From Bacteroidota bacterium (GTDB taxonomy: Bacteria > Bacteroidota > Bacteroidia > Bacteroidales > Prolixibacteraceae): 10,805 nucleotides of DNA. Positions 1 through 7,747 of the stretch are shown here, piece after piece. The stretch is from contig JAUYTA010000851.1 of the NCBI GenBank assembly GCA_030695265.1, forward strand, positions 1 through 10,805, in the 5' to 3' direction. Position numbers and translations under genes: made by a program. The first letter of the stretch is position 1. Every line of letters begins with the position of its first letter. The notes beneath the pieces were generated by a model. It did not search any database. It was not told the DNA's origin and saw only the letters and a list, made by a program, of their open reading frames with translations.

Positions 1-492
1 TCCTTTCAATGAAATGTCCGATCCGCTGCTCGATCCAACACTCAATTCATTTACCTCCAGTTCGAGTTTAATATCCGATCCGCTGCTGGCATCCACATCA
101 AGCTTTTCCAATCGTAAAATACCCTGTGAATTTACATCCGAACCGGCTGATGCTTCCAGCTTATCAAGGGTTTTAATCGAAACGAACACTTTACGTGGGT
201 CGGCGTTCCAATTCATGTTAAACCACGATTTTTCCTTGATGTAAATTTTCAGAATACCACCTTCAACCTTGGTAATTATTTTCTCCAGGTCGTAGGCATC
301 TGCTTCAACTACCACTTCCTCAACGTTTTTCTGTGTCAGGTAAAGATCTATTCCGGTGCTTACCGAAACTCCGTGAAATCCGCTGACCTGCCTTGTCTGG
401 CGATTACCGCCTGCATTGCCGGCCTGCACTGCCGTTGTTTGAAATAAGAAAATTGAAAAAAGAATAAGTGCAAATAGTTTAATTGTTTTCAT
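1..492 (-). CDS. Head-GIN domain (DUF2807) exported protein, C-terminus cut by window edge
   Basis: The reading frame is open from an ATG at 492 to the left edge, giving the first 164 residues. It begins with a classic signal peptide (MKTIKLFALILFSIFLF, then small residues to about A24), so the product is exported. After a short linker comes the DUF2807 head-GIN pattern: RQVSGFHGVSVSTGIDLYLT, a VVVEAD strand, and a KVEGGILKIYI strand. Then come Ser/Gly turns SAGSD (about 115), SSGSD (136) and SSGSD (155), spaced roughly 19-21 residues, as expected for a stacked beta-strand solenoid. The family is common in Bacteroidota and has been called a putative auto-transporter adhesin, but its function is not established. 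It lies 79 bases downstream of a same-strand paralogue (572-1294), so the pair probably arose by duplication and may be co-transcribed. Its turns use Asp (SGSD) where the neighbour uses Asn (SGAN/SGGN). Family assignment is firm; the role is unknown. Confidence 0.88.
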   Translation of the reverse strand, partial: MKTIKLFALILFSIFLFQTTAVQAGNAGGNRQTRQVSGFHGVSVSTGIDLYLTQKNVEEVVVEADAYDLEKIITKVEGGILKIYIKEKSWFNMNWNADPRKVFVSIKTLDKLEASAGSDVNSQGILRLEKLDVDASSGSDIKLELEVNELSVGSSSGSDISLKG

Positions 493-538
493 GGCTTCTA
501 TATTGATTTTATTTGTTCAAATTCCGCTTTCTGTTTTT

Positions 539-567
539 CTGATAACTGACCACTGTTACTGCCAACT
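539..567. repeat. Degenerate CAGT-core intergenic repeat, copy 1
   Basis: Read on the minus strand, this stretch just after the stop of the 572-1294 gene is a run of CAGT/AGT cores every 6-7 bases (AGTTGG, CAGTAA, CAGTGGT, CAGTTAT, CAG). A related stretch lies at 3549-3571, in the same position relative to a minus-strand stop codon. It contains no gene and no strong hairpin. Confidence 0.5.
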
Positions 568-571
568 ATAT

Positions 572-1294
572 TTATCTCCGGTTAACGTTTCCTCCTGAAG
601 AGGCATCGATTTCGGTCGAAGAAGGTTCGCCGTAATAGTGCACGTTTCCGCCGCTCGATGCTTTTGCCTCCAATCGCTCTACAACTGTTGCATAAACATT
701 TCCACCACTCGACGCGCGCATTTTACAATTGTCAGCCTTCAATTCCTGACCTTTCAGATTGGCTCCCGAGGAGGTTTGCAGATCGGCATCTTTTGCCAGC
801 CCCGACAGGTTAATATTTGCTCCCGACGAGCAATCCGCTTTCAGGCGTCTGACGTTCACATCCATTTTAAGGTTTGCTCCTGAAGATGCTTTAAGTTCCA
901 GGTCTTCTGACATGATTTGTGACTGCGACCAAACATTGGATCCTGAAGTAACTTCAACCCCAGAAAGCTTTTCAACAGTAACCATCACCTTTTTTTCTTT
1001 CGCCCAACGGATGTTTTCATTGACATATACTTTCAGTACACCGCCTTCAACTTTTGTTTCGATTACTTCATGCAAATTGTTGTCGGCAATTACCACCACT
1101 TTGGCCGGACTTCCCTGGGTAATATAAACATTCATTCCACGGCTTACTTTAATCTCGTCGAATTCATCGACTTGTCTGGTTTCTTCGGTTACATTTCCGT
1201 TTCCTTTCACCGATGGGCCCAAAAACCAGCAGCATGAAAGCAGAATTGTCAAAAATGACAGGACCATGATAAGTTGAATGTGTTTCGTTTTCAT
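572..1294 (-). CDS. Head-GIN domain (DUF2807) lipoprotein
   Basis: This 240-residue protein starts at ATG 1294 with a hydrophobic signal ending in a lipobox (LLSC, Cys21), so it is probably a lipoprotein of the outer or inner membrane. The head-GIN part follows: RQVDEFDEIKVSRGMNVYIT (about 40-59), VVVIADN, and KVEGGVLKVYVNENI. The rest is a repeat domain with turns SSGAN or SSGGN at about 137, 156, 175, 195, 213 and 232. That is a rung of about 19 residues, and such spacing fits a right-handed beta-solenoid like other DUF2807 proteins. The protein ends just after the last turn (NVNRR), so it is complete. A tandem paralogue follows downstream at 1-492. The divergent gene at 1498 is separated by 203 bases holding promoter-like boxes for both directions. 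Family assignment is firm. Adhesion or envelope roles have been suggested for the family, but none can be shown here. Confidence 0.92.
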   Translation of the reverse strand: MKTKHIQLIMVLSFLTILLSCCWFLGPSVKGNGNVTEETRQVDEFDEIKVSRGMNVYITQGSPAKVVVIADNNLHEVIETKVEGGVLKVYVNENIRWAKEKKVMVTVEKLSGVEVTSGSNVWSQSQIMSEDLELKASSGANLKMDVNVRRLKADCSSGANINLSGLAKDADLQTSSGANLKGQELKADNCKMRASSGGNVYATVVERLEAKASSGGNVHYYGEPSSTEIDASSGGNVNRR

Positions 1295-1343
1295 GTGATT
1301 TAGTTTTATGATTTTATAGACGTTTGAATTTCGATTTCGTTAC

Positions 1344-1351
1344 CAAATTTA
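1344..1351 (-). promoter_or_regulatory. Candidate -7 box for head-GIN operon
   Basis: The minus strand reads TAAATTTG, an exact match to the Bacteroidetes -7 consensus TAnnTTTG, about 50 bases upstream of the start at 1294. No convincing TTTG -33 element sits 19-21 bases further upstream, so this is a candidate only. Confidence 0.4.
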
Positions 1352-1453
1352 TGGAGAGAGATACAGAAAAATTTATTTTTTTCGTTGAATGACTGTTTTT
1401 CATCGGTAAAAATGAAAATAACTGGTTCAAGCGCGAAGATCAAATTATTGATG

Positions 1454-1461
1454 TAAATTTG
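1454..1461 (+). promoter_or_regulatory. Candidate -7 box for aldo/keto reductase operon
   Basis: TAAATTTG on the plus strand matches TAnnTTTG exactly. It lies 36 bases before the ATG at 1498, giving a leader of about 30 bases. The -33 region is not recognisable. Together with the box at 1344-1351 it suggests divergent transcription from this 203-base gap, which shows nothing else of note. Confidence 0.4.
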
Positions 1462-1497
1462 AATTTTCGGAGTTATTAAACCTAAAAAGATAAAAGC

Positions 1498-2559
1498 ATG
1501 GAAAAGAAAAACATTACCCGTAGAAATTTTCTGGGCACTGGTCTGGTTGCCGCCGCTTCTGTAACTGCCATAAATGCATTGGGTTCTGAAAATGTTCTCA
1601 AACAGGTTCCTGTAAAAACGAACGATGAACATCCTTTTAATGAGCGAACCTATAGTGCAATGCCAACCCGCTCGTTTGGGAAAACCGGCTACAAAGTTGG
1701 AATCTTAAGTCTGGGCGGCCAGGCAACCATCGAGATGAAAGGAACCGAAGCCGAATCCGAGAAAATTATTAACCGGGCCATCGATTTGGGCGTAAATTAC
1801 ATCGATACTGCGGCTTCATATGGAGGAGGAATCAGTCAGTTGAATATTGGACGAGTGATGAAAACCAGACGCAGTGAAGTCTGGCTTTCCAGCAAAACAC
1901 ATGACCGGAAGTTTGATGGTTCGATGCGTTTACTTGAAGAAAGTTTGAAAAACCTGCAAACCGATCACCTCGATACCTGGCAATTGCACAATGTTCAGAC
2001 CATGGAACAACTGGATCAGATTTTTGCTGCTGACGGCGCTATAAAGGCAATGGAAAAAGCAAAGGCAGAAGGGATGATCAGAAATATAGGAATTACCGGG
2101 CATTTCGAACCACTCGTACTTCTGGAAGCGATCAAAAGGTATCCGTTTGACTCAATCCTGCTGGCTGTTAATGCTGCTGACATTCACTACCTTAGTTTTA
2201 TAAATTACCTGCTGCCAGAAGCGCAGAAACAGGGAATTGCCATTATTGGAATGAAAGTGGCAACACGCGGACGGATGATTTCGACCTGGACCCCGCCTCC
2301 ACTTGAAGAACAGCCGGAACGATTGCGTACACCAAAACCCGGTACTATTACCATCAAAGAAGCGCTGACTTACAATATGAGCTTGCCGGTAAGCACAACA
2401 ATTATTGGGGTTGACAATGTCGCCCAAATTGAAGAAGATGTAAAAATTGCCTCCGAATTTTCTCCTCTTTGTGCAGCTGAAATGCAGGAAATTGAATTCA
2501 AAACTTTGCCAATTGTTCGTCAGGGATTGTATTTCCGGAGATGGGATCTGGGTGCATAA
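1498..2559 (+). CDS. Tat-exported aldo/keto reductase
   Basis: The 353-residue product begins with a twin-arginine signal (TRRNFLGTG, Arg8-Arg9) followed by an Ala-rich hydrophobic stretch to about residue 29, so it is probably exported folded. The body is an aldo/keto reductase TIM barrel. It carries the catalytic tetrad: Asp103 and Tyr108 (YIDTAASYG), Lys133 (SSKTHD) and His164 (WQLHN). The barrel strand IRNIGITGH follows at 195-202, and TTIIGVDN near 300-307 is the region that usually contacts the NADP(H) phosphate. Such enzymes reduce or oxidise carbonyl/alcohol groups with NAD(P)H. Tat-dependent members are frequent in Bacteroidota and Planctomycetes, often beside sugar-handling genes, but the substrate cannot be named. 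The start is set by the intact Tat motif. Fourteen bases separate its stop from the secreted deacetylase at 2574, which suggests an operon and a shared saccharide substrate (inference). Confidence 0.93.
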   Translation: MEKKNITRRNFLGTGLVAAASVTAINALGSENVLKQVPVKTNDEHPFNERTYSAMPTRSFGKTGYKVGILSLGGQATIEMKGTEAESEKIINRAIDLGVNYIDTAASYGGGISQLNIGRVMKTRRSEVWLSSKTHDRKFDGSMRLLEESLKNLQTDHLDTWQLHNVQTMEQLDQIFAADGAIKAMEKAKAEGMIRNIGITGHFEPLVLLEAIKRYPFDSILLAVNAADIHYLSFINYLLPEAQKQGIAIIGMKVATRGRMISTWTPPPLEEQPERLRTPKPGTITIKEALTYNMSLPVSTTIIGVDNVAQIEEDVKIASEFSPLCAAEMQEIEFKTLPIVRQGLYFRRWDLGA

Positions 2560-2573
2560 AAAATGTAAAAGCT

Positions 2574-3449
2574 ATGATAAAAAGAATCATCATTGTGGGA
2601 TTATTTCTAATCTCACTTCAGACTACTTTTTCACAAGATCAAAAAATTAATGTTGTAGTTATCGGTGCTCATCCAGATGATTGCGATCTCGATGCCGGAG
2701 GAACTGCTATTCTGTTTGCAAAGATGGGACATCGTGTTTTGTTTGTTTCAGCGACCAATGGTGATGCCGGTCATTTTAATAAGGGCGGCGAAGTGCTGGC
2801 AAAAATCAGAAAATCAGAAGCAGCAGAAGCCGGCAAACGTTTTGGAATTACCTACAAAGTACTCGACAATCATGATGGTTTGCTGATGCCGGATTTAAAA
2901 CTTCGGTTGGAACTTATCCGGCTAATCCGGGAATGGAATGCCGATGTGGTAATCGGGCCCCGGCCAAACGACTACCATCCCGACCACAGGAATACGGCCA
3001 TTGCCATACAGGACGCGGCTTATCTGGTCATTGTACCGAATATCGCCCCCGAAACGACAGCGCTAAAAAAGAATCCGGTTTTTCTTTATACCGAAGATCG
3101 GTTTCAGCAGCCGAATCCTTTTCGACCTGATATTGTCGTGGATATTTCAGAAGTTTTTGAACAGAAAATATATGCTTTGGCGGCACACGAGTCTCAATTT
3201 TTTGAATGGCTGCCCTGGACTTCAGGCCAATTGGCAAATGTTCCGGAAACGGAACCCGATCGATTAAAATGGCTGGCAGATAAGCGAAAAGGAAGTCTCT
3301 CAAAAGAGGTGAGAGCCGGATTAATCAAATGGTACGGTGAAAATGGAAATCAGGCAAAATACGCCGAAGCCTTTGAAATTTGCGAATATGGCAGCTATCC
3401 GAATGAAGCAGAAATCAGGAGGATATTTCCAATGTTGGTGAAAAACTGA
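2574..3449 (+). CDS. Exported PIG-L/LmbE-family deacetylase
   Basis: Starting at ATG 2574 gives 291 residues with a clean signal peptide (MIKRIIIVGLFLISLQTTFS, probable cleavage before Gln21). A longer frame from 2541 would overlap the upstream gene and put 11 polar residues before the signal, so it is not preferred. The PIG-L family hallmark AHPDDCD is at 32-38: by analogy with MshB, His33 and Asp36 bind zinc and Asp35 is the general base. The third metal ligand is probably His138 in YHPDHRN. His205 (AAHESQ) fits the conserved downstream histidine. Family members are zinc-dependent N-deacetylases acting on N-acetylglucosamine-type amides, for example in mycothiol, GPI-anchor and antibiotic pathways. 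The exported Bacteroidota versions have no settled substrate. It follows the Tat aldo/keto reductase by 14 bases, so the two probably work together outside the cytoplasm. Confidence 0.9.
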   Translation: MIKRIIIVGLFLISLQTTFSQDQKINVVVIGAHPDDCDLDAGGTAILFAKMGHRVLFVSATNGDAGHFNKGGEVLAKIRKSEAAEAGKRFGITYKVLDNHDGLLMPDLKLRLELIRLIREWNADVVIGPRPNDYHPDHRNTAIAIQDAAYLVIVPNIAPETTALKKNPVFLYTEDRFQQPNPFRPDIVVDISEVFEQKIYALAAHESQFFEWLPWTSGQLANVPETEPDRLKWLADKRKGSLSKEVRAGLIKWYGENGNQAKYAEAFEICEYGSYPNEAEIRRIFPMLVKN

Positions 3450-3548
3450 ATGCACTTAAGATTTCAGGCAAAGTTGACATTAATAGTCGGGTTCTTTGTT
3501 GCCACAATTAAAGACGTGAAGCAAATGACCTTCATTGACTCTTTCTTT

Positions 3549-3571
3549 CTGCCAACTGCGACTGAACACTG
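3549..3571. repeat. Degenerate CAGT-core intergenic repeat, copy 2
   Basis: Read on the minus strand immediately after the ABC-F stop codon, it gives CAGTGTT, CAGTCG, CAGTTGG, CAG, the same 6-7 base rhythm as copy 1 at 539-567. It sits in the 123-base convergent gap between the deacetylase and the ABC-F gene. The rest of that gap shows no gene or clear terminator hairpin. Confidence 0.5.
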
Positions 3572-3572
3572 T

Positions 3573-5213
3573 TTACTTCCTGGTCCGTTCTATTTCTTTC
3601 AGGTTGTCCATTTTTTTCTTGAGCAGGAAGCCTTTGATGTCCTCCAAATGTTCCTTTACCTTCTTGTTTCCGAATTCAAACACTTTGGTGGCGAGCCCAT
3701 CGAGAAAATCGCGGTCGTGCGAAACGAGGATAATCGTTCCGTCGAAATCCTGCAGAGCGCTTTTCAGGATATCTTTGGTACGCATGTCGAGGTGATTGGT
3801 CGGCTCATCTAAAATCAACAGGTTTACCGGTTCGAGCAGCAGTTTCACCATTGCCAGCCGGGTACGTTCGCCTCCTGAAAGCACTTTCACTTTTTTGGAA
3901 ATATTGTCGCCACCGAACATGAATGCCCCGAGTAGGTCTTTTATTTTGGTGCGGATATCGCCCACCGCCACATCGTCGATGGTCTGGAAAACAGTCAGTT
4001 CCTCATTCAGGAGCGATGCCTGGTTTTGAGCAAAATAACCAATCATGGTATTGTGCCCAAGCGCCATTTTGCCTTCGTAATCAATTTCATTCATAATGGC
4101 TTTTACGAGCGTCGATTTTCCTTCGCCGTTTTTGCCCACGAAAGCAATTTTTTCGCCCCGTTCTATCGTCAGCGAAGCATTGGCAAAAACAAGGTGATCG
4201 CCATAACTTTTGCTCAGGTCTTCCACAATCACCGGGTAATTTCCTGAACGTGGCGATGGCGGAAATTTCAGGCGTAAAGCCGAAGAATCCACTTCGTCCA
4301 CTTCAACAATTTCAAGCTTTTCGAGCATTTTTACCCGTGAACCAACCTGAAGTGTTTTGGAATAAGTTCCCTTGAAACGATCGATAAACTCTGTTGTTTC
4401 AGCAATGAATTTTTGCTGTTCGTCGAATGCTTTTTGCTGCTGTTCGCGGCGTTCGCGGCGCAGTTCAAGGTAATGCGAGTAGTTAACTTTATAGTCGTAA
4501 ATACGGCCCATCGTAACTTCTACAGTGCGCGTGGTAATGTTGTCGATAAAAGCCCGGTCATGCGAAATTACAATCACCGCTTTTGCACTGTTTATCAGGA
4601 ATTCTTCGAGCCACTGTATCGACTCAATGTCCATGTGATTGGTCGGCTCATCCAGTAAAATCAGGTCAGGTTTTTGTAAAAGGATTTTTGCCAGTTCAAT
4701 GCGCATCCGCCAACCTCCGCTGAATTCGCTGGTCGGGCGGGTAAAATCTTCGCGCAGGAAACCCAATCCAAGCAAAATCTTTTCCACTTCAGCATCGTAA
4801 TTGATCTCTTCAATCGAATAATATTTTTCGCTTAAAGTAGAAACCCGTTCAATCAAATCAGAGTAATAATCTGATTCATAGTCGGTACGGGTGGCCAATT
4901 CTTCGTTCATGGCAGCAATATCGCTCTCCATTTCTTTGATACGCGAAAAAGCCTGCGCTGCTTCTTCAAAAACAGTACGGTTGTCTTCGGTTAATAAATG
5001 CTGTGGCAAATAAGCAATCACCGCATCTTTCGGTGCCGAAACCCTCCCTTTATTGGGCGTTCTTTCCCCTGCAATCACTTTCAGAAGTGTCGATTTTCCT
5101 GCCCCATTTTTCCCCATCAAGGCAATGCGGTCCTTTTCGTTGATCACAAATGAGATATCCGAAAAAAGGGCCGATCCGCCAAACTCCACTGTTAGTCCAT
5201 CAACTGAAATCAT
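3573..5213 (-). CDS. ABC-F family ATPase (translation factor type)
   Basis: The protein has 546 residues, two ATP-binding cassettes in tandem and no membrane segment. Cassette 1 has Walker A GKNGAGKST (34-42), signature SGGWRMR (165-171), Walker B LILLDEP (184-190) and H-loop SHDR (217). Cassette 2 has GKNGEGKST (360-368), LSGGERT (445-451), LLILDEP (465-471) and SHDRDF (498). Between them lies a charged helical linker (about 240-310, ERREQQQ and similar), the P-site tRNA interaction segment of ABC-F proteins. ABC-F proteins bind the ribosomal E site and relieve stalled or antibiotic-bound ribosomes. The C-terminal coiled-coil of Uup-type members is absent, leaving only a short Lys-rich tail. 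It could be a housekeeping EttA/YbiT-like factor; nothing marks it as a resistance factor. It is monocistronic as far as seen, divergent from the gene at 5361, with a TATCTTTG -7 candidate upstream. Confidence 0.95.
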   Translation of the reverse strand: MISVDGLTVEFGGSALFSDISFVINEKDRIALMGKNGAGKSTLLKVIAGERTPNKGRVSAPKDAVIAYLPQHLLTEDNRTVFEEAAQAFSRIKEMESDIAAMNEELATRTDYESDYYSDLIERVSTLSEKYYSIEEINYDAEVEKILLGLGFLREDFTRPTSEFSGGWRMRIELAKILLQKPDLILLDEPTNHMDIESIQWLEEFLINSAKAVIVISHDRAFIDNITTRTVEVTMGRIYDYKVNYSHYLELRRERREQQQKAFDEQQKFIAETTEFIDRFKGTYSKTLQVGSRVKMLEKLEIVEVDEVDSSALRLKFPPSPRSGNYPVIVEDLSKSYGDHLVFANASLTIERGEKIAFVGKNGEGKSTLVKAIMNEIDYEGKMALGHNTMIGYFAQNQASLLNEELTVFQTIDDVAVGDIRTKIKDLLGAFMFGGDNISKKVKVLSGGERTRLAMVKLLLEPVNLLILDEPTNHLDMRTKDILKSALQDFDGTIILVSHDRDFLDGLATKVFEFGNKKVKEHLEDIKGFLLKKKMDNLKEIERTRK

Positions 5214-5236
5214 TCTATCCTGTTTTTTTGAAGGCG

Positions 5237-5244
5237 CAAAGATA
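5237..5244 (-). promoter_or_regulatory. Candidate -7 box for ABC-F gene
   Basis: The minus strand reads TATCTTTG (TAnnTTTG), about 24 bases upstream of the ABC-F start at 5213, which would give a very short leader. The -33 region is not convincing. Confidence 0.4.
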
Positions 5245-5293
5245 TACGTTTTGCCGGAAGAAAATTAAACCGCTGTTTTATCGTTTCATCATC

Positions 5294-5325
5294 TTTGTGA
5301 ATGTCGGCCTCGTTGTTTACATTTA
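5294..5325 (+). promoter_or_regulatory. Candidate promoter for DUF4350-deaminase operon
   Basis: TTTG at 5294-5297, a 20-base spacer, then TACATTTA at 5318-5325. This matches the Bacteroidetes -33/-7 layout with one mismatch (the last base of TAnnTTTG). It lies 36 bases before the ATG at 5361. Confidence 0.4.
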
Positions 5326-5360
5326 CCCAAAATATTAATTCCTGAAAATTTATACCCATT

Positions 5361-6137
5361 ATGAAACGAATAGTAACATTGTCAATTATTCTGTGCGCTT
5401 TTGCCGCTGGCAGTTTTGCCCAGAAAACGGTTGGTTTAGACAATTGGTTCAACCACGAAACCAATGCAAAAACCGGCAAAATTTACCATTACACCTGGGA
5501 CGACAGCGCCATGAGCGGATTTTCGCAACTTGGCGATTTGTTTGTAAACCGCGGCGCCATATTAAAAACCATTGCTAGCAAACCCAACAGCAAGTCGATG
5601 CAAGGGGTTGATATTTACATTATTGTCGATCCGGATACCACCAAAGAAAACCCAAATCCAAATTATGTGGATGCCGCCGATGTTAAATTCCTGAAAAAAT
5701 GGGTAAAAAAAGGTGGCGTTCTGGTGCTGATGGCCAACGACGGCCCTAACTGCGAATTCACTCATTTCAATAAACTGGCCGAAGTGTTTGGGTTCAGGTT
5801 TCAAACACAAACGCTGAATCCGGTAATTAACCGCGATTGGGAGATGGGCGCCGAAACCAACCTGCCCGAACATCCGCTGTTTTCAGGAGTGAATAAAATT
5901 TACCTGAAAGAAGTTGGGCCGATCGTTTTGTCGAAAGATGCAAAATCTGTTTTGAAGGATGGTGACGGAAAATCTGTTTTTATTGCTGAGACCCAGTTTG
6001 GTAAAGGTTATGTGATGGCTGTTGGCGATCCATGGCTTTACAACGAATACATCGACCACTGGCTGTTGCCCGAAAGTTTCGACAACCTGAAAGCCGCGAA
6101 TAATCTGGTGGATTTGCTGCTGACAAAATCTAAATAA
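5361..6137 (+). CDS. Exported DUF4350 (GATase-like) protein
   Basis: The 258-residue protein has a signal peptide (MKRIVTLSIILCAFAAGSFA, likely cut before Gln21), so it is periplasmic or secreted. The mature part resembles the DUF4350 domain, a Rossmann-like fold related to class I glutamine amidotransferases. Recognisable stretches are DNWFNHE (27-33), YHYTWDD (42-48), VDIYIIVDPDT (83-93), KKGGVLVLMANDGPNCEFTHFN (117-137) and GKGYVMAVGDPWLYNEY (215-230). From memory of the family, this domain is often attached to GH88-type unsaturated rhamnogalacturonyl hydrolases; here it stands alone, with no hydrolase domain. Cys131 in the DGPNCEF turn could mimic an amidotransferase nucleophile, but activity is unproven. 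The adenine deaminase starts three bases after its stop, so the two are almost certainly co-transcribed, although one is exported and the other cytosolic. Domain assignment is good; the function is unknown. Confidence 0.85.
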   Translation: MKRIVTLSIILCAFAAGSFAQKTVGLDNWFNHETNAKTGKIYHYTWDDSAMSGFSQLGDLFVNRGAILKTIASKPNSKSMQGVDIYIIVDPDTTKENPNPNYVDAADVKFLKKWVKKGGVLVLMANDGPNCEFTHFNKLAEVFGFRFQTQTLNPVINRDWEMGAETNLPEHPLFSGVNKIYLKEVGPIVLSKDAKSVLKDGDGKSVFIAETQFGKGYVMAVGDPWLYNEYIDHWLLPESFDNLKAANNLVDLLLTKSK

Positions 6138-7151
<1,014 letters not shown>

Positions 7152-7157
7152 TTTACT

Positions 7158-7214
7158 CCCACAAAGCCGCAAAGCGCACAAAGAAAAACTTTGTGCCCTC
7201 TGAGTCTTAGTGAG
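7158..7214. repeat. Palindromic 'cacaaag' repeat, left copy
   Basis: Arms 7158-7183 and 7189-7214 pair at 20 of 26 positions around an AAAAA loop; the inner GCACAAAG/CTTTGTGC is perfect. It lies 6 bases after the deaminase stop. It shares its core (CACAAAGCxGCAAAGxGCACAAA, then ACTTTGTGCCCT) with the right copy at 7684-7743. It could act as a transcription terminator. Confidence 0.8.
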
Positions 7215-7265
7215 ACATATTTTTAATATTTGTTTATCTGAAAGAGAAAACAAAAGCTTATATTA

Positions 7266-7282
7266 GTGGGACAAAATCCCAC
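7266..7282 (+). promoter_or_regulatory. Perfect hairpin just before GxxExxY start
   Basis: GTGGGA, CAAAA, TCCCAC form a perfect 6-bp stem with a 5-base loop, ending four bases before the ATG at 7287. In mRNA it would sit on the ribosome landing site and could limit translation. The hexamers equal the outer tips of the flanking palindromes. Confidence 0.5.
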
Positions 7283-7286
7283 AACT

Positions 7287-7670
7287 ATGACAGAGAACGA
7301 ATTAGCCAAAATTGCCGTTGACATTTGTTTTAGAATACATACAACCCTCGGACCCGGATTGTTGGAAAGTGTGTATGAAGCTGCCTTTGCCTATGAATTG
7401 AACAAAAGGGGAATTGCTTACACCCGCCAGCAGTCAATCGTTGCAGTATATGAAGATGTGGTTCTTGATGTTGGGTTCAGGGCAGATATTATCATGGAGA
7501 AAAAGCTGATCATTGAATTAAAATCAGTTGCTCATTTAGAAAGAGTTCATCACAAAACCGTTCTTACATACATGAAACTTGCCGGAATAAAGTTGGCTCT
7601 TCTGGTTAATTTCAACGTTGATTTGATAAAGGATGGAATACACAGAAAAATATTGGGTGAATTATTATAG
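7287..7670 (+). CDS. GxxExxY protein (PD-(D/E)XK nuclease fold)
   Basis: From ATG 7287 the product has 127 residues, the usual size of the GxxExxY family (TIGR04256; Pfam PDDEXK_3). The naming motif is GLLESVY (Gly24, Glu27, Tyr30) after LGP. The nuclease-like core follows as RADIIMEKKLIIELKSV: Asp67, then Glu77-Leu-Lys79, the D...ExK signature of PD-(D/E)XK folds. The hydrophobic strand KLALLVNFN (102-110) closes the fold. A GTG at 7266 would add seven residues but lies inside the hairpin, so the ATG is preferred. No biochemical role is firmly known to me; nuclease activity is inferred from the motif. The gene is flanked on both sides by related palindromes (7158-7214 and 7684-7743), and the unit fills the gap between two unrelated genes. 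This suggests insertion as a cassette or tight association with a repeat family. Confidence 0.88.
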   Translation: MTENELAKIAVDICFRIHTTLGPGLLESVYEAAFAYELNKRGIAYTRQQSIVAVYEDVVLDVGFRADIIMEKKLIIELKSVAHLERVHHKTVLTYMKLAGIKLALLVNFNVDLIKDGIHRKILGELL

Positions 7671-7683
7671 AAGGTAAAACTCA

Positions 7684-7743
7684 CACAAAGCAGCAAAGGG
7701 CACAAAAAAATACTTAAAACTTTGTGCCCTTTGTGTCTTTGTG
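7684..7743. repeat. Palindromic 'cacaaag' repeat, right copy; probable bidirectional terminator
   Basis: Arms 7684-7706 and 7721-7743 pair at 20 of 23 positions (perfect 13-bp inner CAAAGGGCACAAA and 7-bp outer CACAAAG) with a 14-base loop. It lies between the convergent GxxExxY and hemerythrin genes, so it probably ends transcription from both sides. Its far tip CTTTGTGGGA (7737-7746) is the exact inverse of TCCCACAAAG at 7157-7166. Confidence 0.85.
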
Positions 7744-7747
7744 GGAA

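Noticed and set aside
2541..2573. Longer start for the PIG-L deacetylase overlapping the aldo/keto reductase end
   Set aside because: It would place 11 extra residues before an otherwise typical signal peptide and overlap the upstream gene; ATG 2574 fits better.
3450..3812. Open frame on the plus strand after the deacetylase
   Set aside because: Mostly antisense to the ABC-F gene, with no family resemblance and no leader of its own.
3573..5213. ABC-F protein as an antibiotic-resistance determinant
   Set aside because: Nothing in the linker or neighbourhood points to resistance, and housekeeping ABC-F paralogues are universal in the phylum.
7266..7286. GTG start for the GxxExxY gene
   Set aside because: It lies inside the perfect hairpin and adds residues outside the family's usual length; ATG 7287 is simpler.
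7158..7743. CRISPR-like array
   Set aside because: Only two palindromic copies, separated by a whole gene, with no regular spacers and no cas gene.
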